Below, piece by piece: positions 23,106 to 39,089 of a stretch of 64,000 bases of DNA (the stretch's first letter is position 1; each line of letters opens with the position of its first letter). This DNA is from Haliclona indistincta. Its lineage: Eukaryota; Porifera; Demospongiae; Haplosclerida; Chalinidae. Under the pieces are notes generated by a model. The model searched no databases, was not told the DNA's origin, and saw nothing but the letters and a program-made list of their open reading frames with translations. The position numbers and the translations under genes were made by a program. The stretch is from positions 12,604,845 to 12,668,844 of the forward strand of contig OZ024788.1 in the NCBI GenBank assembly GCA_964017065.1. Direction: 5' to 3'.

Positions 23106-23518
23106 GACGGTTCACCACAATTTTAGTCCACCAACATTTCCCGATATGTAATGCTCTGTCAACTGGATGCGCGTACCAGTTTGGAGGTCCGCCCCTTTCT
23201 CAACGAGGCCAAAGAAAGGGGCGGGCCTCTAAGCTACGCGCATAATAATTATACTTGTATTACGTACCTGGTGACTGCGACCAGTGCGGTGGTTTTCTGG
23301 ACAGAAATAAAAATTAACCAAGCTAGATCGAAACCAAAATTCTCGTGTCATGGTTGGCAATATAGATATTACACAGTTAAATGTCAGTAGATTCAATTTT
23401 GGCCGGTCGTAGTACATGCTCTAAAAATTTTCGAAGAGACTGCTATAACATAAACATCCCTGTGCTATAGAAACACAGCTATACTATGTCAAGCCAAGCA
23501 AATGACATAATATTATGT
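23106..23518. other. Intergenic
   Basis: Contains a short inverted pair around 23185-23230 ('gcccctttct...agaaaggggc') but no gene was recognised. Confidence 0.4.
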
Positions 23519-23803
23519 CTTATAGTCATGGGCTGATCCGAGATGAATGAATTAGTGGTTGTATAAATAAATTATTGAAGTTTTTTCCATTTCCAGAAAA
23601 GTGCCTATCTACATTGTAAGTGCGTAGGAACGTACGTATGACAAAAATAACAACACTCAATTTTGAAACAAAAAGTAAAATGAGAATGTACAATGTATAA
23701 GCATCACCATGATTGCTTAATTTAGCTCAAGTCAATGACATCATTAGTTACTATAAGTGGAATGGCAAGGTGATGTTGCTATTTATAGAAACGAGGGGTG
23801 TGG

Positions 23804-28476
<4,673 letters not shown>

Positions 28477-28636
28477 CTGACAACAAACACATTATGAACA
28501 AAGGCACAGCCTTTACATATTATGTATGTATGATTTGAAAAGAGTGTGAGTAAATAAGACAGTGAATGAGAGCATGTGGGTGAGTGAGTGAATGAGTGAG
28601 AGTGTGTTAGTCAAGTGAGTGACAAATGTTACTCAC

Positions 28637-28896
28637 TTGCCCCTGGCATACTGTCCACATATCCAGCCAACATGTACACATATCCAGCCAACATGTACAC
28701 GTTACTACCAACACGAATGGTTTGGTGTAGAGTATGAGGAACAGGCTTGTACCTGTTGTTCGCTGTGAGGATAAGAAACTAGCTAACAGTTGGTATCTAA
28801 CACGCCCGAGCAATGACTCACATTGAAGAGTCGTCATATCTCAAGAGGTAGTCACACAGTATCAGCATGTAATGGCGACCATGATCAAGATCAGAT
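28637..28896 (-). pseudogene. Two kelch-like exons, gene incomplete
   Basis: Exons 28896-28822 and 28752-28637 splice in frame (AT|G). The first encodes SDLDHGRHYMLILCDYLLRY; the second encodes HTLHQTIRVGSNVYMLAGY, the pattern of a kelch beta-propeller blade. A 21-base in-frame duplication repeats VYMLAGY. Donors (GTGAGT) are good, but the reading phase does not join the STAT exon at 28476, so this is a separate gene or a captured fragment. No further exons were recognised. Confidence 0.4.
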
Positions 28897-29585
28897 CTAG
28901 ACAGGGGATCAGAGAAGAAAGGTTATGCGAAGAATCCCAAAGGAATGGGTGGAACTACTAAATACATTAATACATTACTAGAGGAGCTCCTGGTCCACCT
29001 ACTATCAGCTGACAGTGCAGTACTGCTCAGTCTCTGTCAGAACACTCAGTACCAAACCATCACAAATTCACAATCAACTCGATCAATTGACTGATCATCA
29101 CATCATATCATCAGATGATCACACTAACACACTATTATTGTTTGACTCGATCTCTTCACTAAGAATGGTGAGCCTGAGCAGCTGGCTTACAAACACTTTT
29201 CCTCTTCTTAGCTTCCCGCTTTAGCGCCTATGCTCTTCTGTTGCTATGAGGCAAGCGTACCTGATGATACTGTGATGAATCTCGCAGTGTCTAGTTGATT
29301 GTTTGAGGTAGTGTTTCAGTAGAGAAGGCAGCACCGACAGAGGCTACAAAATTTGAACGAGCTACATTACGTCAGTAGAGAACGATTTGCTAGCTCAGCA
29401 CCATGCTGGATAGGCGTGTCTAGGTGAGACATACATGTAATTGGAATACATTGACGTTATGAAAAATGCGCGGGAATTGTTGTTGAACTAAGTAAGAACT
29501 AACTACACAATAATAATCACGGAAGGTCCACAAACAATGTTCAATCATCAACCACTGCTGCTACCAGACCAGTAATATCAAGTTA

Positions 29586-30273
29586 GTGAACACACATGAT
29601 AAACACTGGAATTCAGCATTTACTAGATGCATGCTATTAGTGTCTTTTGCTTCTTTTTTTCTGATATCCCTCCAACAGGACCAGGAAGCACTGAACAATC
29701 AACAGGCCCTGAAATCATTTGCTGGTGTCGGTGGACTAGTGGTTGGTATCTTCTTCGGTATTGTGCTGTTTGCTCTGATACGCAATAGGCATAACTTCAT
29801 TTGGAGCCCTCGTAATCGCCGTGGAAACTATGCCGTATCCTATGATAATGGCAAAGAGCCTCACAGCAATGGAGCAGCAGAGAAGCTAGGCTGATAGCTG
29901 GTTGAACAACTCTGAATATTCCAAGCCAGCTAATCGCCCCTCGACTCCTCCCCTCACCAAGCTCAACCCAACCTCCACACCCTCACTACACAGGGTCACT
30001 GACTCACCTGTGCTCACCAAGTACCATAAAGAAAGAGGTCACTCTCGTTCACAGAGCTCCGGGGGAATTAACCCTATTACCACCTACAACAATCACACTG
30101 ATGCTAATCTCAAAACCACAGTAGTGGTTGAAGAAAAGGTCACAAACAGAGATAGAGAACGATTTGGTCACAACATGTTGAGCCGGCAAGTATCCAAGGA
30201 GTACCCCATGATTACACCGCGCTATACAACAGTGAAGTACCATGCATGCACGCTCAGGATCACTGGACTTTGA
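29586..30273 (+). pseudogene. Transmembrane segment and cytoplasmic tail of an unidentified protein
   Basis: After a likely acceptor at ~29680 the frame encodes a single hydrophobic span (GGLVVGIFFGIVLFALI) followed by a basic, polar tail ending EKLG at 29894. The tail appears to continue in another frame from ~29893 (NNSEYSKPANRPSTPPL to 30273) with proline/serine-rich sequence, suggesting a frameshift or unrecognised splice. It resembles the C-terminus of a type I receptor. The ectodomain exons were not found. Confidence 0.35.
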
Positions 30274-30279
30274 CCGAAA

Positions 30280-31029
30280 ATAACTACCCTAAATTAGCAA
30301 CCAATCATCAAGGGCCATCACTACAGACTCAACTTTGTGTTTTAACAAACGACCAACAAACTGACTATAGACTGACTGACTTATATATTTGACAGCAACT
30401 ATAGACAATATCAACAATCTTATTTCAAGTACCAAGCTACGACATTCATTGACACTTCATAAAGTGCTACATTTAGCCCGATCGATAAAAAATCTTGCTT
30501 ACCATCTGCTCAACACATGTATACTCATCAATTATTTTTATCTCATTCTGTGATTGGCAGTTAGTTCATGTTTGTTGATTTGTGTCACATTCATCAATAA
30601 GTATTATCATGCATCTGATCTATGATCATTATTTGTCTTGTTTTATAAATGTTTGTGTACTCAATCTGTGTTGTATTTATGATGATAATAATTCAGATTT
30701 CGTCATGAACCAGTGAACATCACGTTACGTGTTACTGTTGACATGGTGATTCAGTGATCACAGCCGTACGGTCATGATTCGTCAATTTGAATAATGAAAC
30801 AGCTGGTCGCGACATGTTTTGCTCTATAGCTATGTGCCCAGTAAGTCAAGCTGTGAGAGGATTTGTTACTACTGATCATAAAGTGGTCCTGTATCAAGCA
30901 TCTCTGCCTCAGCTTGCATGACTCAAATTCACACAGTGCGCAGATCAATTGCTACTGCTCATGTAAGGTGCATTTCTGTTCCAGTACTGTCAACTGTGCA
31001 TGTGTAAGTTGTGTCATCAATTGGTGTGC
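30280..31029. other. Intergenic, A/T-rich
   Basis: No exon or repeat recognised apart from short direct repeats. May include the 3' untranslated region of the upstream plus-strand gene. Confidence 0.4.
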
Positions 31030-31480
31030 TAGTCAGGCGTGGCCTGTCTAATCGCATACTGGATATAGTCAGGGGACACTAGTATACCTGAGTTGTACAC
31101 TTTGCATGAAATCGTGCAATCCAATCAGATTGCAGCATTGCATCGCGTCATGTCCGGTAGGCGGTAACTTTATAAACCACGTTTCCTTACTGTTTCTTTG
31201 ACCATGTCAGTCGTGTCAGTCGCTCAACCCGCTCAAATCCGAGCTGCAGCGCAGCAGTCTGCCTCCACACGCTACGCAAATCACTGCACTAGCCATCGTA
31301 TTTAGAGATCTGCTGCTTTTATAACCAGGCCACGGTATGGTTATTACAACGTGGTTATTAATAATAACACGTGATTCATCAATATCATTCTGTAATAATT
31401 GCATTCCAGCGCGACAACTCAGGTATACTAGTGTCCCCTGACTATATCCAGTATGCGATTAGACAGGCCACGCCTGACTA
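31030..31480. mobile_element. 451-bp MITE, TAG termini, 9-bp flanking repeat
   Basis: The ~70-base terminal arms are near-perfect inverted repeats beginning TAGTCAGGCGTGGCCTG. The 9-bp TTGGTGTGC flanks both ends (31021-31029 and 31481-31489). The terminus resembles that of the DUF6589/RecQ element (TAGTTGGGCGTGGCCCG). No ORF of significance. Confidence 0.85.
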
Positions 31481-32415
31481 TTGGTGTGCCTGCACGCAGA
31501 GCACATAGTGAGTGATGCTACCGGTGGCCCCAACTATGCATTTATACCAAAATAATTTATCAAAAGCGATAGCTCATAATACTAAACTTCCGGCCTCTAC
31601 CAACAAGCACCACAAAATGACTGCATGGTTATTTTTTTGAATAAATACATGAAATGAACCTAAAGCATGAATGATTGATAAGTGACAAAATAATGTCAAA
31701 ATCAATAATAACAGCTGCATGTCCTTGTGCGGGTTGTACAGCTAATCTTTTTCTTCATCCTTTGTCTTGGATGTGCAAGCAGTAGTCATCTTCAGTGAAG
31801 CTCCTATATAACAGAAAAAATACAAGGCTACATAATAATTGTCCTTGCTCGTCGTTCGCGTCGTTTTTGTTTGCTGTTGCTATGGTCTAAATGTTAGACA
31901 GTGCATCCAATCAGATCTACGCGATGTAGAAGCCCTGTATTAGCAAAATCAGACGATATTGCTAATACAGTCAAATTATATGTAATCTGTTTCATAATGA
32001 AGCCATACAAAAATGGAGATGTACAGATGTGAACGTAATGAAGCACATAGTTGAGTTAATTGCTGTTCTTTGCTCGGTTCTTTCTGTAGCTTCTAGCACG
32101 GTTGTGATCGTGTAGAGCAAAAAGACGTCCAGTTCCAGCGTGCGATTGCGAAGTTTTATGCCAAAATACGAGTTGGCAAGGGCAGTGCCATTGGAATGCT
32201 AGCTGAGTATACAGTTGCTATATCAGCAACCACACAATAATTATATTTATAGCAGCCACACTGTTCAAGTACTAGTTCCTAGGGGATTGTCTTTGTTCAC
32301 TCAATCCCAGGTCCGGATGTATTACGTCACGGGCAGAAAGCACGTGACATGCCCGCGCACGTGTATTATAAAAGATTATTACTATAAAGCCTCGTTCCAA
32401 GGCAAAGCAAGCGTC

Positions 32416-32485
32416 AGGTCTCGGTGGCTCAGTGGGTAGGTGGTGTGCATTGCAGTGTGGTGTGCTGGGTTCAATCCCTCAGTAA
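32416..32485 (+). repeat. tRNA-derived (SINE-like) sequence
   Basis: Contains an A-box-like GGTGGCTCAGTGGG and a B-box-like GGTTCAATCCC spaced as in tRNAs, followed by a T-rich run at ~32501. A clean cloverleaf is not evident, so it is more likely a SINE head or tRNA pseudogene than a functional tRNA. Confidence 0.45.
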
Positions 32486-32617
32486 GTGCTGCTTTTGGTT
32501 CTTTTTTTTTTTCACTAATAAAAAGTGTTATTCAGAGGCTAGCGCTTTTATCCATGTTTTGCACGGGCCAGTAGCGCTGTTAGATCCATGGTTTGCGCTG
32601 TTAGCCACGGGTTGTTA

Positions 32618-32745
32618 GCCTCCCGACGATCCTTAGTTAGGAAGACACTCCCGACGATCCTTAGTTAGGAAGACCCTCCCGACGATCCTTAGTTAGGAAG
32701 ACCCTCCCGACGATCCTTAGTTAGTTAGGAAGACCCTCCCTACTT
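32618..32745. repeat. 28-bp tandem repeat
   Basis: Four to five copies of a unit containing CCTCCCGACGATCCTTAGTT; one copy has an extra TTAG. Confidence 0.85.
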
Positions 32746-32884
32746 TGCGCAGTTAGGCGAAGTTTTTTAAGGTCTTGGGTTTAGTATTTAGCTTTGTTTA
32801 GCACGTGAATACCATAGCAACTAGTGTGACGTAATACATCCGGACCTGGGATTGTGTGAACAAAGCCAATCCCTAGTTCCTAGC

Positions 32885-33472
32885 TAGCCTCGTACCTTCG
32901 GTGTGGGCGGGCTACGTGGGTGGCAAATAGAGAGCTTGGTACGCATTGCCTGTGCATGCGAGAAATGTAACCATCTGATGGTTACACCGTATACTACAGT
33001 AAACTACTGTTGATGTCTGTGCACTCTTGTTTATATCAGGATACTCATTGTTCGTTTTGAGAAGCAGTAGTGTTTAGGCCGGCTAAGCATGCCACGATGA
33101 AGCATTGTACTGTTATGAGCCATATCGTACGCCACGAGTGGCAAATATTCTTAATTTTGGCCTGATGTCAACAAAGTAAGTGTTCTATGTCTAGACAGAT
33201 CACCAATTGCTCACAATTTGGTCATGTGTACCTACACAAGCGGCCAAGTAGATGCAGCAGCTTGCCTGAGCGTGGTTGGATCCAAAATTATCTTTCCAGC
33301 ATTGTTAGCAGTAATGCATAAATTTATAAAGGCGGGGCGAGGGCGGTGTCTTTCGATTATTCTCCCGCGCTTTTCAAAATCTGACGCATACACCTGCAAT
33401 GCGTATCAGGCTCTCTATTTGCCACCTGCACCCACGCAGCCCGCCTATGCCGAGAGCCTGGGTACGAGGGTA
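32885..33472. mobile_element. 588-bp TIR element, TAG-type termini, 9-bp flanking repeat
   Basis: Left end TAGCCTCGTACC, right end (complement) TACCCTCGTACC, followed inward by GTGGGCGGGCT and TGGCAAATAGAGAGC in both arms. GTTCCTAGC flanks both ends (32876-32884, 33473-33481). No transposase. Confidence 0.8.
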
Positions 33473-33580
33473 GTTCCTAGCATGTTTATATACTGGTAAA
33501 GTCCCGCTAGTATTAGGAATGATTTGTAGGATATTAAATACTGTAAACAGATAATTCCCGAGTATACGGGTGAGATATTT

Positions 33581-33631
33581 AAGCAACGAAATATAAATTA
33601 GTTATGATAACTAATTTATATTTCGTTGCTT
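33581..33631. repeat. 51-base perfect palindrome
   Basis: AAGCAACGAAATATAAATTA and its complement surround a short centre, giving 25-base arms with one unpaired central base. Confidence 0.95.
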
Positions 33632-33727
33632 CCGGTGGCCACACCATTGCTAAATGACATCAGTAAACCGAATGGCCATGAGGTAGCTGAGCTCGAGGTC
33701 ATGGTGGTAGGATCTGCTGAGTAGTGT
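33632..33727 (+). other. Open segment after palindrome
   Basis: An open frame gives LLNDISKPNGHEVAELEVMV and a stop at ~33724. It looks protein-like but has no start codon and no clear acceptor, so it may be the last exon of an unseen gene or chance. Confidence 0.2.
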
Positions 33728-33729
33728 AG

Positions 33730-35170
33730 AGACAGCGACCGTAAGGAGTGGAAAACAGGAAAGAAACTACTTACTAGCGTTTTGTGTGTGTCTAGCGCTT
33801 TGATCGTGCTATCATGGTGCGAGTGCAGCTGCGTGTTGCCACGGAGACTCCCTCTTACACTACGGTGTTCTATAGGTTTGCTAAGCTAGAAGAACGTTTC
33901 TTTAGCTCGTAGGAATACGCGTTTGTGCACTACACATCGTTTTTTCCCAGCAGTTTGTGACCTTTGCACCGAGGGACTTTATCAAACATCAAAGGATAAT
34001 ATAGTCCCCATGACGCAATCACATGGCACTGGTTTTTGGTGTGCCCTCCTACTATAATTTACAGCACAAAAGGAATGTTAAAGGATCGTTCTAGCTCGGT
34101 ACGTGGCGACACTATGGCGAACAGTTTCTGCTTTAAAGTTTGCGAGCAGCTCCATTCAGTAGACCATATAGCCTGGTTTTTCCAGTTGTACGATGTCATA
34201 GGCAGGGACAAGGAGTAGAAATCTTGTCAGAAAAGTTGCCGTTTGAAAGTTATGGCTCTAAGGCGCTAGATCGCTTTGGATTATTAACTTCCCAGCTCAT
34301 TTCTCTACGTTAGCTTACCTGGATGTCAGTAGATTATCAATGGCACTCCGCTGAATGTAGATGCGTTGGTTGGTGGCATTTGTTTGTGTTTCTTTGCTAA
34401 GGCTGAGACAAAAGTTGACAAAGAAATTCAGAAAATTCATGATGCGCGTTTTGGTTGCTGCCACCAATCTACTTTGTGTCAGAGCTTAGCTTTAGAACTT
34501 CTGGTAAGATCAATCTTTGGCGTCTCGATTACTTGTCTTTACACTGTTTCATCTTGACACAGTGTTTGCATATATTTTTTTGTAGCTAACTTATGAATAA
34601 TTAATAAGCAAACGGCACCTTAAGAAAAAAATCCTTGGAAATCTGTTCACATGATGTCTCCACAGCAAAATTGGAAGCTGAAACTCGCATGCATAGCATT
34701 GTATGAAACTAAAATGCCTAAAAATCAACCACACTTTTAAGGATCTTGAGTTAAGAAAATCCCTTGCATAACAGATAGCCAGACACCTGTTATGTATGTT
34801 TGCTTAGGCAGCATTTACACCAATATACTTAGCCAAATACGTTTCAAATAGTGTCGTAGTTTTCGTTTGGGCTACTAATCCAGTGAAAAACGCAAACATA
34901 TGAATTTAAATTTATTCAGGCTGTATGGGAGTGTCCCATTCCTGCCTCACTACTGCGCTCACTCTCATTATGTGCTCATGATAGATGTTTGGAAAGCATT
35001 GAGACGTTAAGGAAAGATAAAAACAGGAAAGGCCTCCACACTTGATTGACTCCAACCTTGCTTACAATTTTTATATCATGTAACAAAATTTTAACTGTGA
35101 ACTTTATGATGCACTTTTCACTTTCTTTAACAACATTTGATCACCACATTAGATTTTGACCCTCATACAA
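33730..35170. other. No gene recognised; includes dispersed repeat
   Basis: 34140-34325 is the second copy of the 4830-5055 repeat. The 32-codon frame at 33814-33912 and others were not recognised. Confidence 0.4.
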
Positions 35171-35177
35171 CACTCAC

Positions 35178-35886
35178 TGTTAGGTACAGTTGTTGGCTGA
35201 GAGTGAGAAGTAGTAGCTGATAAGTCTGGAATGCCGCCAGTCTGGTTGTCAGCTGGAAGAGGTTTGCTAAGTTCGGCTGCTGAAGCAAATAGTTTGTATA
35301 AATTATACATGAAGCTTGATCTGCACACAATGATTATGAGAACAAACCTTGAGCTATCTTCCGTTTCTTTCTCTCGTCTAACTCTTTGCGTACACGAACG
35401 ATTCGGTCAGCTAACAGCTGATAGTAGGACTCCTACAAATTAGAGTCAATAATAATAATTATGTATTCAGTAATGGTACTTACGCGGCTTCTAGCATTCT
35501 CGAACATGGATTTTTCAACATTGATAGCATACTGTACAAGATGAGCTATTCTGGGATCTTGCATTGCTACAGGATCTTGTAATGGAACGAAGTAGATGGC
35601 TTCAACACTGGCAAGACAGAAAATGAAGACTTTTACACTGCACAGTTTAACTAACAGTTTTTTGATGAGATGACTACGCAGTTCTAAGGTGATTTCATTT
35701 TGCCAAAGCTGAGGGGGTTGGGAGAGACTGGAGAGACCATGCAAAATGATGAGTACAATGGAGCACTGACGTACTTGAGCGAAGGTTGAAAGAGTGAAGT
35801 GCCACCCCTGTAACCTACTGGAGGGTTAGAAGAGTCAAAAGGTCTACCAATACCTCTAGGTGCTTCACCCATCGACAGGGAATAGT
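35178..35886 (-). CDS. KIX-domain exons of a CBP/p300-like coactivator (partial)
   Basis: Five exons: 35886-35775, 35727-35656, 35607-35484, 35432-35348, 35279-35178, with consistent phase. Exons 2-4 encode a KIX domain: NEITLELRSHLIKKL, then DPVAMQDPRIAHLVQYA, then FENARSR joined to ESYYQLLADRIVRVRKELDE. This matches the order and spacing of the three KIX helices in CBP/p300, which bind activators such as CREB and MYB in the nucleus. Flanking exons are proline/serine-rich, as expected around KIX. TAZ, bromo and acetyltransferase domains were not found nearby, so the gene extends through unrecognised exons or is a fragment. Confidence 0.75.
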
Positions 35887-35889
35887 CTG

Positions 35890-37302
35890 AGAATGAAGTA
35901 AGTGATAATGAGACAATAGTTAAATTGCAGTTATGATGCTAAATAAGTATATTAATTATAGAGAATGATGACAATGATAAATATGATTGGTACAAGGTGT
36001 CTACTTTGCATAAGTACAGTAGACACCTTGTCTGGTCACTGGTCACCAACGCCAGGTTTCTGTGAGCGACGCCAACATTCCGGCGCGCCCTCATAAGCAA
36101 TCAATTGCGTGGGTTTTCACATGACTACATTACTGGAGAGGAATACTGGACCACATCACACACACCACTATCACAACATGTTATCAGATAATAAAATATT
36201 TTTACTAGGAAGGAAAACTAAATTTTATAATGATTCAAAAGTGAAATTCTTGTCTTATCTCCTCTTATGAACTAATAATTATATCGCGAATATTGTTCCA
36301 GCAGATGCTTATATTGTTTGTGGATGTGTGGTAGGTAACTTGTGGGTGTCAAAATTAAACTCACTAAAATATTGGTTTTGAGTCTCTTGCCAAAAGTTTG
36401 ATCATCCAAAATTTCCGGCTATATTAAGGCATCAGATATAACAGACAGTTGATCAATGAGCTGCTAGCTTATTGATACTGATCTGCACGGCAATCTTAAT
36501 TCTTTGAAAAAGTTTGAATGGTGGTTTATATCATTACGTGAGAAAATCATAATGTACTATACTATGCAAAATGTGCATTTCATCAACTTTTTGGTTCAGA
36601 TGAATTAAATTATTGTTTCTAGAGATTACATTACCATGACCAACCCCAAAAATCATCCCGAACTATGGCAGTACTGTTCAGATGCAACATATAAAGCAAA
36701 CGTGAAAAGTTGAGTCATAGACCTTACGACACGGGATTGGTATCTGTTGCGAGAGCAGGACACTCTGTGTTGGTAGTTATGTTCTATTGTGTAGCTAATG
36801 GAAAAGCATGTTTCTGAGTGTCTGGTACTAGCTAACGTGATATAAAGGAACAGTAAAATATGCAGGGAGAACAAGGAGCTGTACTGAATAAACTTGGAAG
36901 GTAGATTTTACGCTAAACTACAGAATCCCCCCCCCCCGAGACTTCAGTAACATTGCTACATGAACTGACAGCTGTGACAACTCTGTGACTTGTTTTCTTC
37001 TACTGGGTTGACGAGCACGAGTAGCAAAAGGGAGTTTGTGTCGTGGAAGAAATCGCGCGACGAAGAATGGTGTCTTTTTGTGGACAGGTGATAACCCGCT
37101 TACTGCACCGTGCATTTTTACCTAGCCTAAAGCCAGACAGATAGCTATAGAAGTGCACCTTTTGCACAGAGCATGTACGGATTGCGAGAAATATGGTAGA
37201 GAATGCAAACTTTTGGCTGTCTTTTTGCACGAAAATTCATCAGAAGTATCAATTTTCGGACGGCATGTATTTTTGGACAGTTTTTTGTACAAGTTAAAAC
37301 AG
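35890..37302. other. Intergenic or intronic; short hairpin
   Basis: A hairpin (ACAAGGTGTCTACTT and complement) lies at 35994-36030. No exon was recognised in the rest; a run of ten C occurs near 36928. Confidence 0.4.
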
Positions 37303-37312
37303 CAAAGGCAGC

Positions 37313-37861
37313 TAGCCTCGTCCCCAGGCCAATTTCTTAGGAAATTAGGCCTGGTAACAACGGACTCGCGCATGCGCCAATTTTTCCGCGAGAAATACGT
37401 ACATGACGCACGTAATGGGCGGGGCCTATCGTTAACTCGTCATCGCAATCAGCTATTTGCTCAATCAAGGGTGTAATAACTAAAACAGCACTGACATCAG
37501 TTAAAGCTAGCTTATAGTCAAAAACGAACGGTAAGGTGTGGAAACACAGGCTCTTGCCAAAACCTGTCGGTAGCCAAACAAAAACGTCCCTTCCATTGTA
37601 AACCGCGTTGATAGCTGTGCGTTGCTCCGGCTTCAGAACTAGATCTGGCGTCCCTAACTTCTGCAGCGCGTAAGTAACCGAGCTAGAGAATTCAACAGCC
37701 ATAACGGTGGAACGAGTCGGCAGTACAGTATACTGATTATGACGTTAGACTGTCACGGATATAACACAATAATATACGGTTTCCCAAATATTTGGGAAAA
37801 ATTAGCGCATGCGCGAGCCGTTGTTACCAGGCTGTCTTTTAGCAGCCTGGGGACGAGGCTA
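37313..37861. mobile_element. 549-bp TIR element carrying a RecQ first exon
   Basis: Left end TAGCCTCGTCCCCAGGC, right end its complement. CAAAGGCAGC flanks both sides (37303-37312 and 37862-37871), a 10-bp duplication. Both arms include GCGCATGCGC. The interior is the 5' part of a RecQ-like gene. It looks like an internal-deletion derivative of a helicase-bearing transposon. Confidence 0.85.
37337..37702 (-). pseudogene. RecQ-like helicase, N-terminal fragment
   Basis: ATG at 37702 starts a frame that contains Walker A in [19 protein letters not shown] and motif Ia-like SAVLVITPL, then runs into the terminal inverted repeat. Only ~75 residues are helicase-like, with no DEAH box. The start aligns with exon 1 of the complete helicase at 55432-55163 (shared DVF/DAF before the Walker box). 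It cannot act as a helicase. A truncated or fused product is possible but speculative. Confidence 0.8.
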
Positions 37862-38205
37862 CAAAGGCAGCATGCTTAATGGCTATTTGTAGCCACTGAA
37901 TAGTAACCTAGATTTTGTGAGTGACTGGTCTGCCGCTTATATGACCACGCTGGAATTCGCCTCCAAATGATGTGTTCAGAAGTACGTACCTATCGGACGA
38001 TTGGACCTACTATCGGACGATCGTTTCTGTCCTCGCAGCAACAATGCAGCAGCGCTTCATTTAGTGCTGCTAGCATACGCCTACCCATGTACTAACCAGT
38101 GGTGGACAGCAATATCCCTGAAAGCTTATGATCATGGAGAAAGAGGCAGCAATGATTATGTGTGTGCATTTGGTGTGATCAATGATCGGACAGTTTCCGT
38201 GTATT

Positions 38206-38290
38206 AATACATATGTGTACATGTGTGTATTAATACATATGTGTACATGTGTGTACACATTATGTGTATTAATACATATAAATTATGTGT
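38206..38290. repeat. Palindromic TATTAATACATATGTGTACA repeat
   Basis: Three imperfect copies of a ~24-base self-complementary word with GTGTACAC at the joins. Confidence 0.75.
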
Positions 38291-38346
38291 ACTAAAATGC
38301 AAATAGACATGATGCAGCATACAATGCTCATAAGATGTACGCTCAA

Positions 38347-39085
38347 GCTCTGCAGTATACAGTGTAACCACTCCTAACCAACACTCCCAATAACGGACAC
38401 CTCCATATAACAGGCAATTTGTTAATGTACATAACAATACGAAAACAATACAGATTACACCTTCATGTAAGGGACACCTCCTTGTAAAGGACAAAAAGTA
38501 CTTGTACAACTAGTCTAGCCGCTAGCCCAGTTATTGCTAGGAATTAATGGGCGGGTCATGGCGAAGGGCTTAGCAAAACTCTCAAGAAATCAAATTTCTA
38601 TGATCTTTGAGTGACGGGAGGAGCGTAACCACAACCTCGAGTGAGGTCGCTGAAAACAAATACTAGAGCTTATATTCTCTGTCTAAAGTGGCAGAGCATG
38701 CTGCTTAACTCGAAATATGTAAGCTTGACCAGCTACTTTTCCTCTGAAACGATGATGAAACAGCAAAAAATAAACGACGCGAAGAGGAACGCTTCTCTTC
38801 ACCTTCGGTGTCTTGCCGCTTTGTGTAGCAACTTGAAACGATCAAGTTAGCAGTAAAATACTCTTAGACAGCACTGACGATAGCCATTTTTCTCCTTAAA
38901 GATGATTGCCCAGGATTTAGGGCAACTATCTGATTGGTCAGTTGAAACTCATACACTTGCGAGTTTTGCTAGACCCTCTTTTTAACCTTCGCCGTGATCC
39001 CGCCCATTAATTCTTAGCGAAAAGAGGGACTATAGACTATTGTACAACTAGTCTCTTATAGAGAGGTTCCATTGTATGAAAGATA
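38347..39085. mobile_element. Mariner/pogo-like MITE split by another element
   Basis: The outer sequence 'atacagtgtaaccactcct' at the left and 'agagaggttccattgtat' at the right resemble a TA-flanked CAGTG-type TIR, as at 43449-43605. It is interrupted by the 38516-39039 element. Confidence 0.5.
38516..39039. mobile_element. 524-bp TIR element, TAG termini, 14-bp flanking repeat
   Basis: Arms share GAATTAATGGGCGGG and TAGCAAAACTC, and the element starts TAG and ends CTA. The 14 bases TTGTACAACTAGTC flank both ends (38502-38515, 39040-39053). The interior ORF (38641-38850) is unrecognised. Confidence 0.75.
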
Positions 39086-39089
39086 ATAC

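Larger units (their letters stand above)
32270..32882. mobile_element. TIR element with tRNA-like insert
   Basis: Left arm CTAGTTCCTAGGGGATTG with GTCCGGATGTATTACGTCAC further in; right arm is the complement. A tRNA-like segment and a 28-bp tandem repeat lie inside. No target duplication was found; the right end is abutted by the element at 32885. Confidence 0.65.
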
